A stretch of DNA of 64,000 nucleotides from Lysobacter sp. cf310 (GTDB taxonomy: Bacteria > Pseudomonadota > Gammaproteobacteria > Xanthomonadales > Xanthomonadaceae). Shown here in pieces: positions 35,602 through 44,315 of the stretch. Every line of letters starts with the position of its first letter. The stretch's first letter is position 1. The position numbers were made by a program, and so were the translations under genes. Under the pieces are notes generated by a model that was given only the letters and a program-made list of their open reading frames with translations, made no database searches and was not told where the DNA came from. The stretch is taken from positions 372,001 to 436,000 of the forward strand of contig NZ_FOSS01000001.1 in assembly GCF_900114355.1 (NCBI RefSeq). Reading direction: 5' to 3'.

Positions 35602-35847
35602 ATGGCCCTGGACCGCAACACGCTCGAATCGACGCTGGCCGCGACTTTGCGCACCAATTTCCAGAAGGGTGTGGACGAGGAATGGAGCGGCGACGACGCC
35701 GCCGACGCGATGGCCAAGGCCATCGCCGACGTCGTCCATGCCTACGTCAGCGGCGCGCGCGTGACCGGTGTGCAGTCGCAAGTACGTGATAACGGCAACG
35801 TGCCGATAGGAACCGCCACCCAAACCGGCGAAGTCGGACTGAGCTGA
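35602..35847 (+). CDS. Small conserved-looking baseplate-operon protein
   Basis: An 81-residue protein of unknown function: an amphipathic helix pair (TLESTLAATLRTNFQKG, ADAMAKAIADVVHAYVSGA) followed by a beta tail with Gly/Thr. Small proteins of this sort occupy the space between spike tip and gp25 genes in several phage and CIS operons. It may package with the spike tip or be a baseplate adaptor. The call rests on position and coding quality. Confidence 0.7.
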   Translation: MALDRNTLESTLAATLRTNFQKGVDEEWSGDDAADAMAKAIADVVHAYVSGARVTGVQSQVRDNGNVPIGTATQTGEVGLS

Positions 35848-35861
35848 GGAGCATTAGCGAC

Positions 35862-36221
35862 ATGGACAACGTCATGGGTTTCGCCTTTCCCTTCGCCCTT
35901 TCCGACGGCGGCGTGCAGCGCGCCAACGGTCAGGACAAGATTCGCCAGAACATTCGCGCACTGCTGGCCACGCGCTTCGGCGAGCGCGTGATGCTGCGCG
36001 AGTACGGCACCCGCATCCACTCGCTGGTGCACGACCCCAACGACGACGTCATGGCCACCCTGGTCAAGCGCCAGCTGCAGGAATGCCTGCTGGCCTGGGA
36101 ACCGCGCGTGCTGGTCACCAACGTCGCCTTCGAACGCCGCGAGGCCGAGCTGTACGTGCGCCTCGACTACACCCACACCAGCGAACCCAGCACGGATTCG
36201 CTGCTGGTCCCGTTGGCCTGA
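35862..36221 (+). CDS. Baseplate wedge protein, GPW/gp25 family
   Basis: This 119-residue protein has the gp25-like core: DKIRQNIRALLATRFGERVMLREYGTRIHSLVH, with the EPR-type motif at AWEPRVLVTNV. The family forms the sheath-like wedge that starts sheath polymerisation at the baseplate. The gene follows standard order, directly before gpJ. Confidence 0.93.
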   Translation: MDNVMGFAFPFALSDGGVQRANGQDKIRQNIRALLATRFGERVMLREYGTRIHSLVHDPNDDVMATLVKRQLQECLLAWEPRVLVTNVAFERREAELYVRLDYTHTSEPSTDSLLVPLA

Positions 36222-36236
36222 GCAAGGAGCGCCGTC

Positions 36237-37841
36237 ATGGCCGTCACCGATCCGTTGCCGCCGGCGATCGATTACACCAACAAGGACTACGCGTCCCTGC
36301 GCCGCGCCATGCTGGACCTGGCGCGCCTGCGCCTGCCCGAGTGGACCGACCACACCCCGTCCGACCTGGGCGTGGTGCTGACCGACATGGTCGCCTACGT
36401 CGGCGACGTGATCCTGTACTACCAGGACCGCATCGCCAGCGAGCTGTTTCCCGGCACCGCGCGCGAACGCCGCAGCGTGCTGCAGCTGTTGCGCCTGATC
36501 GGTTACGAACCCACCCCGCCGCTGCCGGCGCGCGCCGACCTGCTGCTGACCTTCTCGGTGCCGGTGGGGCCGGCGGTGATCGCGATCCCGAGCGGCGCGC
36601 AGTTCATCGCCACCCAGCCCAGCGACGATCCGGCGACTTTCGAATACCTCGGCCCGGCGCTGTCCATCGATCTGCATTCGGATCAGGTGCTGCCCGGCGC
36701 GGTCGCCGGCCAGGCCCAGTTCGTGCTGCCCGTCTCGCACAGCCGCAGCCTGCCGCCGACCCTGCTGGGCTCGTCCAGCGGCGAGCCCAACCAGAGTTTC
36801 CGCCTGCCGCACAAGCCACCGATCCTGGAAAGCCTGGTGGTCGAAGTCGACGAAGGCGCGGGCTGGGTGCGCTGGGACCGCCGCGACAACTTCCTCTATA
36901 GCACCGGTCCCGACGGCCGTACCCTGCTGTCCACGCGCGACTCGCGCGACTACATCTGCCAGTTCGACGAGAACGACGCCTGCAGCATCCTGTTCGGCGA
37001 CAACGTGTTCGGACGCGTGCCGCCGCGCGGGACCAACAACGTGCGCGCGACCTGCCGGGTCGGCGGCGGCGTGCGCGCCAACGTGTCCGCCAATACCATC
37101 ACCCGCGCGGTCACCGTGCTGCCCAACCTGCTGGCGGTCACCAACCCGGCCCCGGCCGCCGGCGGCAGCGCCTCGGAAAGCAGCGAAGTCGCGGTGCGCA
37201 ACGGGCCCATGGTCTATCGCAGCGGCCGCCGCGCGGTCACGCCCGACGACTGCGTCGCCCTCGCCCACCACGCCGGCGGCGTGGCCAAGGCGCGCGCGCG
37301 CAGCCGCAACTGGAACCAGATCGACCTGATCGTCGCGCCGCAGGGCGACAGCTGGCGTCCGGTGCCGGAGGCGTTGCGCACCGCGCTGCTGGCCTACTTC
37401 GAGGACAAGCGCATGGCCGGCACCCAGTTGCGCGTGCTCGACGCCAGCCCGGCGCCGGTCGCGATCGCGATGACGGTGCGCTACGACGCGCGCTACCAGG
37501 CCGATCCGCTGCGCCAGCAGATCGCCGACACGGTCGCGCGCTACCTCGCCTACGACGCGGTCGATTTCGGCCAGGCCCTGTACCCCAGCGATCTGTTCGC
37601 GCTGATCGAGGCGATCCCCGGCGTGCTGTCGCTGGACATCTACCGCTTCAATCGCGCCGATCAGCCCGCCTCGACCCTGGACGACGATCTGCGCCGCTAC
37701 GACCTGCCGTCGATGGCCGAGCTGCCGGACTTCATCCGCAACGCCCTGATCTCGCGCAGCGCGGTCGCCAGCCGCGTCGACGTCGGGCCCTACGAGCTGC
37801 CGGTGCTGTCGCAGCTCGAACTCAGCCTGCAGATCGGCTGA
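36237..37841 (+). CDS. Baseplate J-like protein (gp6/Afp11)
   Basis: This is a 534-residue protein. Near the start is the conserved DYTNKDYASLRRAMLDLARLRLPEW, then LGVVLTDMVAYVGDVILYYQDRIASELF. A typical core follows with FGDNVFGRVPPRGTNNV and the C-terminal wedge repeat (DLFALIEAIPGVLSLDIY). The family dimerises to tie neighbouring wedges together around the hub. It lies between gp25 and gpI, as in other CIS. Confidence 0.93.
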   Translation: MAVTDPLPPAIDYTNKDYASLRRAMLDLARLRLPEWTDHTPSDLGVVLTDMVAYVGDVILYYQDRIASELFPGTARERRSVLQLLRLIGYEPTPPLPARADLLLTFSVPVGPAVIAIPSGAQFIATQPSDDPATFEYLGPALSIDLHSDQVLPGAVAGQAQFVLPVSHSRSLPPTLLGSSSGEPNQSFRLPHKPPILESLVVEVDEGAGWVRWDRRDNFLYSTGPDGRTLLSTRDSRDYICQFDENDACSILFGDNVFGRVPPRGTNNVRATCRVGGGVRANVSANTITRAVTVLPNLLAVTNPAPAAGGSASESSEVAVRNGPMVYRSGRRAVTPDDCVALAHHAGGVAKARARSRNWNQIDLIVAPQGDSWRPVPEALRTALLAYFEDKRMAGTQLRVLDASPAPVAIAMTVRYDARYQADPLRQQIADTVARYLAYDAVDFGQALYPSDLFALIEAIPGVLSLDIYRFNRADQPASTLDDDLRRYDLPSMAELPDFIRNALISRSAVASRVDVGPYELPVLSQLELSLQIG

Positions 37842-37851
37842 GGGGGCCGGC

Positions 37852-40800
37852 GTGATCATCGACCGCTTCAACGCAGCCTCCGATCTGGTCGCCCGCCGCG
37901 TGCGGGTGTGCTGGACGCTGACGCCGGGTCCGGGCGAGACGCTGGCCGACGCGCCGCGGCAGACGCTGCGGCGCAAGACCCGCGATTTCGAGTTCCCGCA
38001 GCCGCCGCTGGCGCCCGATCCCTACCTGGTTTACGACAGCGCCGCGTTCCCGCCGATTCCCGGCGGTGGCATCAGCGTGATCGACCTGCCGGCCTGGGAA
38101 GAGCGCGACGGCGCCGAGCGCATCGTGTTCGAGGCGATCAGCGTCGCCCAGGACATCGGCGGCCAGCCGCTGGAACGCGTGCGCCGCATCGTCGCCACCA
38201 CCTACGGCGCCGACGGCCAGCCGCTGCGCCGGCGCATCGAGATCGTCGACGGCGGCGACGCGCCGCTGTCGCTGACGCCTGGCGACGCCTGCTACTACCA
38301 GTTGTTCAGCGCCGCCTTCGATCCGGTCGAAGCCCAGCGCTATCGCGCGATCGCCACGCCGGCCGCGCCGCACGGCCTCAACCGCACCATGTACGACCTG
38401 CTGCCGGCCGTGCACCGCCAGTTCGACGTCAATCTGCGCCCGACCACGCCGGGTTCGGAGGCGATCCCGGAAATGGCGGCGCGTTCGGGCCAGCTGCGGC
38501 GCCTGCTCGACGTCTACGGCGCGTCCATGGACAGTGCGCGCAGTTCGGCCGAGAACCTGTGGGACCTGCACGACATCGACCGCGTCGACGGCCGCCGCCT
38601 GCCGCAACTGGCCGGTTGGCTGGGCTGGCGCCTGGGCGATGCCGACGCGCTGCCGCTGGCGCGCAACGAACTCAAGGCCACGCCGCGCCTGTACGAATCG
38701 GTGGGCACGGTGACGTCGGTCGGCGCCCTGGTCACGCGTTACACCGGCTGGACCACGCGCACGGCCGAGTTCGTGCAGCACCTTGCGCGCAGCAACCACG
38801 CGCCGCGTTACCAGATCCATGCGAGCGTGCCGGCCGGCGCCAGCTGGCGCTCGCCGCTGGATGCGGCCGCCCTGCTCGGCTTCGGCGCCGGCAACGACGA
38901 AGCCTTCGGCGTCGGCCCGGCGCCGGCGACCCTGGTCGGCAACGTCGCCGGCCCCTACGCGATCTTCCCCGGCGCCGAACTCAGCATCGCCGTCGACGGC
39001 GGCGCCTCGTTCCGGGTGCGGCTGGGCGCGTCGGCCTTCGCCAATCCGGCCGCGGCGACCGCAGCCGAAGTCGCGGCCGCGATCGCGGCGGTCGCCAGCG
39101 ACATCGTCGCCGACGCGGTCGGCGGCCAGGTCCGGCTGCGCACGCGCAGCGTCGGTCCGGAATCGCAGATCAACGTCAGCGCGCGCGAAAGCGAAGCGCT
39201 GACCCTGGACGCAGCCGGCGGCGATCGTCTCGCCGCCGCCGCCGATGCGCTGGGCCGCGTGCGCGTGTTCGCCAGCGACGCCGCGAGCGCGCCGGACCCG
39301 GATCAACGCGAAGGCGAGCGCGCGCCCTACGGCGGTCTGGTCTGCAAGACCTGGGACGCCGGCCAATGGCGCGGCGCCACCCGCCTGCTGTCGACGCGAC
39401 CTGGCGACGATGCCGCGGTCGCGCACCCGGCCGCGGCGACCCTGGCCGACGGCCGCGTGTTCCTGGCCCGCGTCGAAGCGGCCGAGAGCGCCAACGCGCG
39501 CGTGCGCTGGAGCCTGGGCAGCTCGCGCCCGCGCTTGCCCGCCGTACTGCAAGGCCGCCAGCTGCCGCGCTTCCGCCTGGTGGTCGGTACCCGACTGACC
39601 CTGCGCACCGCCGGCGCCAACGACGTGTTCCAGGTCAACGCGATCGACTACGCCAACCCCTCGCTTGCGACCACGGCCGAAGTGATCGCGGCGATGAACG
39701 CGCAGTTCACCCAGGCTGTCGCCAGCCCGGCCGGCGACGGTTCGATCCGCTTGACCAGCACCGCCGTCGGACCGACCGCGCGCCTGTCGGTGGACCTCGC
39801 GCTGTCCAGCACCGCACGCGCGCTCGGCTTCGCCCACGCCACCGCGCCCAGCTTCGGCAGTTGGGACGACACCCTCGATCTGACGCCCGCGCAGACCTTG
39901 CCCGCGCTCACGCCGGGACGCCCGACCGAACTCAGCGCGCTCGCCTCCGGCGACGGCGCCGTGCTGGCCTGGAGCGAACACGCGGACGGCCGCTGGCGTC
40001 TGCGCGCCAGCGCCTGGCTGGGCGCGTTCGATGCGATCGCCACGGTCAACGGCCTGGCCTTGCGCGCCGAGAACGGCACGATCAACGTGCTCGACAGCGC
40101 CGACGGCTTGCCCAGCGACAACGTGCGCCATTGCCTGGTCGACGGCCTGGGCGCGCTGTGGGTCGCCACCGACGCCGGCGTCGCGCGCCGCCGCGGCAAC
40201 CTCACCTGGCAGGCCTTCGACATCGGCGACGGCCTGTCCAGCGACGACTGCCGCCGCCTGCTGCAGACCGACGACGGCGCGATGTGGGTCGCCACCGACA
40301 CCGGCCTCTCGCGCGTCGCCGCCAACGGCGCGATCACCACCCTGGATGTCGGCGACGGCCTGGCCGACAACGACGTGCGCGCGCTCGCGCTGGCCGCGGA
40401 CGGCGCGCTCTGGATCGCCACCGCCGCCGGCCTCAGCCGGCTCGATCGCAACCTCGGCTTCGCCAATACCTTCGCGCCCGATCTGCCCAGCGACGACGTG
40501 CGCGATGTCGCGCTCGCCGCCGACGGCCGGGTCTGGGCCGCCACCGCCGCCGGGATCGCCGAACGCAGCGCCGCCGGCCTGTGGTCCACGCTGACGCCGC
40601 CGCTGGCGATCGGCAACGACGTGCGCGGCCTGGCCTACGCCGACAACGCCTTGTGGATCGCCGCCGCCAGCGGCGTGTGGCGGCGCGCGGCCGACGGCGC
40701 CTGGCGCGGCTGGTCGCTGGCCGACGGCCTGCCCAGCGTCGATGCGCGCGCCGTCGGTGTCGACGGTGCCGGCAACGCCTGGGTCGCCACCGGCAACGGC

Positions 40801-41937
40801 GCCGCGCGCATCGATCGCAACGACGCGGTGCTCGCCGTGCGCAGCGCGCAGGGCCTGCCCAGCGACGACGTCAGCGCCTGGTCTTCGCCATGGTCGGGCG
40901 CGATCGCGATCAGCGACGGTGGCGCGGCGGCCGGCGCGCGTGGCGATCGCGAGCCTTATCTGCTGCGCGAAGCCGGCGGCACGGTGCTGTTGCTGTGGTC
41001 GCGCTGGTTGGCTGGCGCCGCCGGCCAGGACCGCCGCGCTCTGCGCGCGCGCCGCTACGACCCGGTGGCGCTGAACTGGGGCGCGATCGCCGACGTCACC
41101 ACACCGCCCGCGCCGGGCGCCGCCGATGTGCAGCCGTCCGCGCTCGCGCTCGGCGGCGGCGGCACCCGCGTGTTCTTCAGCAGCGACCGCAACGGCGGCC
41201 GCAGCCTGTGGGAAGTGTCCTTGAGCGCGGCCCTGGTCGCGGCCGCGCCGATCGCCCTGCCCTGGGACGAAAACGCGCGCATCGCACCGCTGCCGGTGAT
41301 CCTGCCCGCGGCCGGCCTGACCTTGCTGCACCGCTGCGACGCATCGGTGGCCTTGGATCAGCTGGCGCCGATCCTGGCCGGCGCGGCGCCGACCGCCGCG
41401 CCCACGCGCGTGCCCGAAGCGGCGACGCTGCGCCGGCACTGCAACACCATCACTCCGCGCATGGCCGAGACCGCGCGCAACAGCCGCCACCATCAATGGG
41501 GCGACCTGCTCGCGTACACGCCGCATCGGCCGCTGGGCGGCGACGACGAACCGCCGCTGTCGCCCAACGAGTTCTACACCCGCGGAACGCTGGGCTTGTA
41601 CGTGACGCGCGGCCGCTTCGGCCAGGCGCTGACCGTGGCCAACGCCGCGCGCCTGAAGCAACTGCTCGCGGAGTTCCTGCCGATCAACTTGCGCGCGGTG
41701 ATCGTGCTGGCGCCGTCGCTGACCACCGAGGTGCTGTACGCGCCGGGCGCGGATCTCAGCGACTCCTATCTGGACGACTACCCCTTCGTCGAACAGTTCC
41801 TCGATCTGGCCGACTCCACCAGCGCCGCGCTGCCCGACTGGGTACTGCTGCTGAGCAACCAGGTCGCCAGCGTCAGCGCCAATCCGACCAACCTGACCAC
41901 CTTGCGCCGCCGCACCTACTTCCCACCGCCGGTCTGA
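37852..41937 (+). CDS. Giant baseplate gpI/Afp12-like protein with embedded beta-propeller
   Basis: This 1361-residue protein starts at GTG 37852 after GAGGGGG. Residues ~180-310 are the tail protein I core (MYDLLPAVHRQFD ... WDLHDIDRVDGRRLPQLAGWLGWRL). Two similar beta-domains lie at ~375-455 and ~572-657 and are related to the sheath insertion. At ~740-1020 there are six to seven ~40-residue blades of the form DGLPSDxVRxLAxAxDGALWxATxxGLSR, the two-component-regulator propeller repeat. A further beta-rich region and a C-terminal helical domain (LLAEFLPINLRAVIVL) follow. gpI normally anchors tail fibres to the wedge, so the insertions are probably exposed, ligand-binding surfaces. Confidence 0.85.
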   Translation: MIIDRFNAASDLVARRVRVCWTLTPGPGETLADAPRQTLRRKTRDFEFPQPPLAPDPYLVYDSAAFPPIPGGGISVIDLPAWEERDGAERIVFEAISVAQDIGGQPLERVRRIVATTYGADGQPLRRRIEIVDGGDAPLSLTPGDACYYQLFSAAFDPVEAQRYRAIATPAAPHGLNRTMYDLLPAVHRQFDVNLRPTTPGSEAIPEMAARSGQLRRLLDVYGASMDSARSSAENLWDLHDIDRVDGRRLPQLAGWLGWRLGDADALPLARNELKATPRLYESVGTVTSVGALVTRYTGWTTRTAEFVQHLARSNHAPRYQIHASVPAGASWRSPLDAAALLGFGAGNDEAFGVGPAPATLVGNVAGPYAIFPGAELSIAVDGGASFRVRLGASAFANPAAATAAEVAAAIAAVASDIVADAVGGQVRLRTRSVGPESQINVSARESEALTLDAAGGDRLAAAADALGRVRVFASDAASAPDPDQREGERAPYGGLVCKTWDAGQWRGATRLLSTRPGDDAAVAHPAAATLADGRVFLARVEAAESANARVRWSLGSSRPRLPAVLQGRQLPRFRLVVGTRLTLRTAGANDVFQVNAIDYANPSLATTAEVIAAMNAQFTQAVASPAGDGSIRLTSTAVGPTARLSVDLALSSTARALGFAHATAPSFGSWDDTLDLTPAQTLPALTPGRPTELSALASGDGAVLAWSEHADGRWRLRASAWLGAFDAIATVNGLALRAENGTINVLDSADGLPSDNVRHCLVDGLGALWVATDAGVARRRGNLTWQAFDIGDGLSSDDCRRLLQTDDGAMWVATDTGLSRVAANGAITTLDVGDGLADNDVRALALAADGALWIATAAGLSRLDRNLGFANTFAPDLPSDDVRDVALAADGRVWAATAAGIAERSAAGLWSTLTPPLAIGNDVRGLAYADNALWIAAASGVWRRAADGAWRGWSLADGLPSVDARAVGVDGAGNAWVATGNGAARIDRNDAVLAVRSAQGLPSDDVSAWSSPWSGAIAISDGGAAAGARGDREPYLLREAGGTVLLLWSRWLAGAAGQDRRALRARRYDPVALNWGAIADVTTPPAPGAADVQPSALALGGGGTRVFFSSDRNGGRSLWEVSLSAALVAAAPIALPWDENARIAPLPVILPAAGLTLLHRCDASVALDQLAPILAGAAPTAAPTRVPEAATLRRHCNTITPRMAETARNSRHHQWGDLLAYTPHRPLGGDDEPPLSPNEFYTRGTLGLYVTRGRFGQALTVANAARLKQLLAEFLPINLRAVIVLAPSLTTEVLYAPGADLSDSYLDDYPFVEQFLDLADSTSAALPDWVLLLSNQVASVSANPTNLTTLRRRTYFPPPV

Positions 41938-42003
41938 GCGCATGCGTTCGCGCAGCGATCCAGCAGGCCTACCACCGAACACGCTCATCGAAGGAATCGA
42001 ATT

Positions 42004-42543
42004 ATGGACACGGACACCCGGATGCCCCTGCCGCAAGGCATGTACCGCGACGTGCTGCGCGACGCCGACGGGCGCGTGATCTGGGACCGCGGCTGGGCCA
42101 AGAACGCGATCCTCGCCGACTGTCGGCGCCTGCTCGCCGCCTTCATGGGCGGCACGCCGGGCGCCACGCTCGGCATCCAGGGCCTGGCGGTCGGCGCCGG
42201 GCTCGCGTCCTGGGACCAGGTGCCGCCACCGCCGCCGACCGGCAACGAAACCGGACTTACGGATCCCTCGCCCTTCGTGGTGCCGGCGGCGAATCTGGAT
42301 TTCACCTTCATGGACGGGCCGGTGCCTTCGGCCACGCCGACCAATCGTCTGCAAATCGTCGCCACGCTCGGCCCGAACGTACCGCCGTGGCCGAACGGCA
42401 GCCACGCCAGCGGCAACCTGCGCGAGTTCGGCCTGATCGCCCAACTCGGCGGCGCGCCGACGCAGATCAATCTCGTGCGCCATCCGGTGGTCGCCAAAGA
42501 CCCGGCCAGCACGCTCGAACGCACCATTTGGCTCGTGTTCTGA
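42004..42543 (+). CDS. Fibre-associated protein of the CIS operon, unknown family
   Basis: A 179-residue protein I cannot name. It has a short helical head (PQGMYRDVLRDADGRVIWD), a Gly/Pro-rich middle (PPPPPTGNETGL) and a beta-rich tail (NLREFGLIAQLGG, STLERTIWLVF). The composition and its place between gpI and a DUF6519-type protein fit a tail-fibre network component. Confidence 0.65.
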   Translation: MDTDTRMPLPQGMYRDVLRDADGRVIWDRGWAKNAILADCRRLLAAFMGGTPGATLGIQGLAVGAGLASWDQVPPPPPTGNETGLTDPSPFVVPAANLDFTFMDGPVPSATPTNRLQIVATLGPNVPPWPNGSHASGNLREFGLIAQLGGAPTQINLVRHPVVAKDPASTLERTIWLVF

Positions 42544-42568
42544 CACGACCACACGACGGGGACACGCC

Positions 42569-44299
42569 ATGGCCATCATCTCGCCCAACACTTTCGATCC
42601 GATCCGCCGCTACGTCAGCGTGCGCCTGGCCCAGGGCGTGCCCCTGGCCGACGCCGACTGGAACGAAGGCGACGACATGCGTCGCTACGAGCTGCGCGCC
42701 TTCCTACGCTGGTTCGTCGGCGACGGCGTGCCGGTCGGCAACGACGGCTTCCGCATCGCCGCGACCAATTCCGCCGCCAGCTTCAACATCGTCGCCGGCG
42801 GCGGCCCGCAACCGCTGCAGGCCGGACGCATGCTGGTCGACGGCATGGAGGCCTTCATCACCGCCGACATCGGCTTCAGCGCGCAGCCGCTGCACGCCGG
42901 CCAGGCCGGCGCCGCCGCGCTCGCCGCGAGCTGGGGCGTGCCGGTGATCGCCGCGCTGCCGGCGCCGCCGATCGCGCCGGCCACGCGCACGCTCACGGTG
43001 TATCTGGACGTGTGGGAACGCCTGGTCACGCTGGCCGAGGATCCGGCGCTGGTGCTGCCGGGCCTGGGCACCGAGACCTGCTCGCGCCTGCGTCGCGAAT
43101 GGGCGGTGCGCGTGCGCACCGGCGCCGCGCCGCCGGTCAACGGCGACCCCGATTTCATCGCCGGCCACAGCTACGCCGCACTGGCCACGATCACCCAGAC
43201 CTCGGCCGGCATCATCGACGCGCCGGCCGTGGTCGATCGCCGCCGCCGCGGCATCTCGCTGCCGTCGCAGATGGACTTCAACCAAGTGCTGTCCGACACC
43301 TTCGGTGGCGGCTATTCGGTCAACGGCAGCGGCGTGCCGCAGCTGCCGTATCCGATGCGCGACGTGATCAACGCCATGCTGCGCGAACGCCCGGCCGCGG
43401 TCGGGCCGACCACGGTGCTCAACGCCGGCCCCTACAACACCCCGACCGCGGTGATCGATTCCAGCGGCGTGCCCTGGGTGTTCTGGGTGCGGGTGAACGG
43501 CCCCAACCGCTTCCTGTCCTTCAGCCGACGCATCGCCGGCGTGTGGACGCCGCCCGCCGACGCCTTCCAGTTCACCGGCGTGCTCAGCGTGAGCAGCCTG
43601 GCGGCGGCCGCGCAATCCAACGGCACGATCCGCGTGTTCTACTCCGCGCTGTCCGGCAACAACCGCATCTTCAGCCGCGCCTTCACCGGCGCCTGGGGCC
43701 CGGAGGAACTGGTCGACTCGATCGATCAGAACTCCCAGGTCAGCGCGGTCACCGATCAGACCGGCACCATCATCGTGGTCTGGCGCCGCGACACCGCCGG
43801 CGTGTTCACCGCGCAGAGCGTGCGCTATCCCCTGGGCGGCGCCGCCGGCGCGGTCACCAACGCCGGCACCATGGTGCGGCCCGGCGATCACGCCATCACC
43901 ATCGATCCCACCGGCGCGCCGCAACTGGTCTATGTGCAGGAGCCCAATCCCATGGGCCCGAACTGGAGCGTGTTCACCAAGCGCTTCATCGCCAACGCCT
44001 GGGAAGCCAACTTCACCGACTCCACCCTGACCGTCCCGGTCACCACCTTCATCGACCTGGCCGCGGGCTACACCGCCGACGGCTCGCTGTGGCTGTTCTA
44101 TTCCACCGTGAGCGCGCCCGGCTTCAGCACCTTGCGCGCGCGCCGGCTCGTGCTCGGCGTAACCGAAACCCGCGAACTGCTGCCGCCGCAGCAGACCGCG
44201 CGCTTCCCCAGTCTCGCGGTCGACGCCGCCGGCAACGCCGGCCTCTACATCCAGAACGGCGCCCTGCTCCAGCAGGTCGGCCTGGTCCAGCACATCTGA
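42569..44299 (+). CDS. DUF6519-like tail-fibre/receptor-binding protein with beta-blades
   Basis: The protein has 576 residues. The N-terminus contains NTFDPIRRYVSVRLAQGVPL followed by ADADWNEGDD, the signature of DUF6519 proteins found at the end of eCIS operons. Residues ~295-560 contain about five repeats with a [WF]xFWxR/VFYS strand followed by a FSRxxxGxWxP strand, the pattern of a sialidase-like beta-propeller. It is probably a receptor- or glycan-recognising fibre at the baseplate edge. No catalytic residues were recognised. Confidence 0.75.
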   Translation: MAIISPNTFDPIRRYVSVRLAQGVPLADADWNEGDDMRRYELRAFLRWFVGDGVPVGNDGFRIAATNSAASFNIVAGGGPQPLQAGRMLVDGMEAFITADIGFSAQPLHAGQAGAAALAASWGVPVIAALPAPPIAPATRTLTVYLDVWERLVTLAEDPALVLPGLGTETCSRLRREWAVRVRTGAAPPVNGDPDFIAGHSYAALATITQTSAGIIDAPAVVDRRRRGISLPSQMDFNQVLSDTFGGGYSVNGSGVPQLPYPMRDVINAMLRERPAAVGPTTVLNAGPYNTPTAVIDSSGVPWVFWVRVNGPNRFLSFSRRIAGVWTPPADAFQFTGVLSVSSLAAAAQSNGTIRVFYSALSGNNRIFSRAFTGAWGPEELVDSIDQNSQVSAVTDQTGTIIVVWRRDTAGVFTAQSVRYPLGGAAGAVTNAGTMVRPGDHAITIDPTGAPQLVYVQEPNPMGPNWSVFTKRFIANAWEANFTDSTLTVPVTTFIDLAAGYTADGSLWLFYSTVSAPGFSTLRARRLVLGVTETRELLPPQQTARFPSLAVDAAGNAGLYIQNGALLQQVGLVQHI

Positions 44300-44315
44300 G
44301 CGAAAGGAGCTCCTC

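Noticed and set aside
37822-42591. A 1589-codon minus-strand open frame opposite the gpI gene
   Set aside because: Its translation is Arg/Gly/Ala/Gln-rich low-complexity sequence with no recognisable fold, and it opposes well-supported tail genes.
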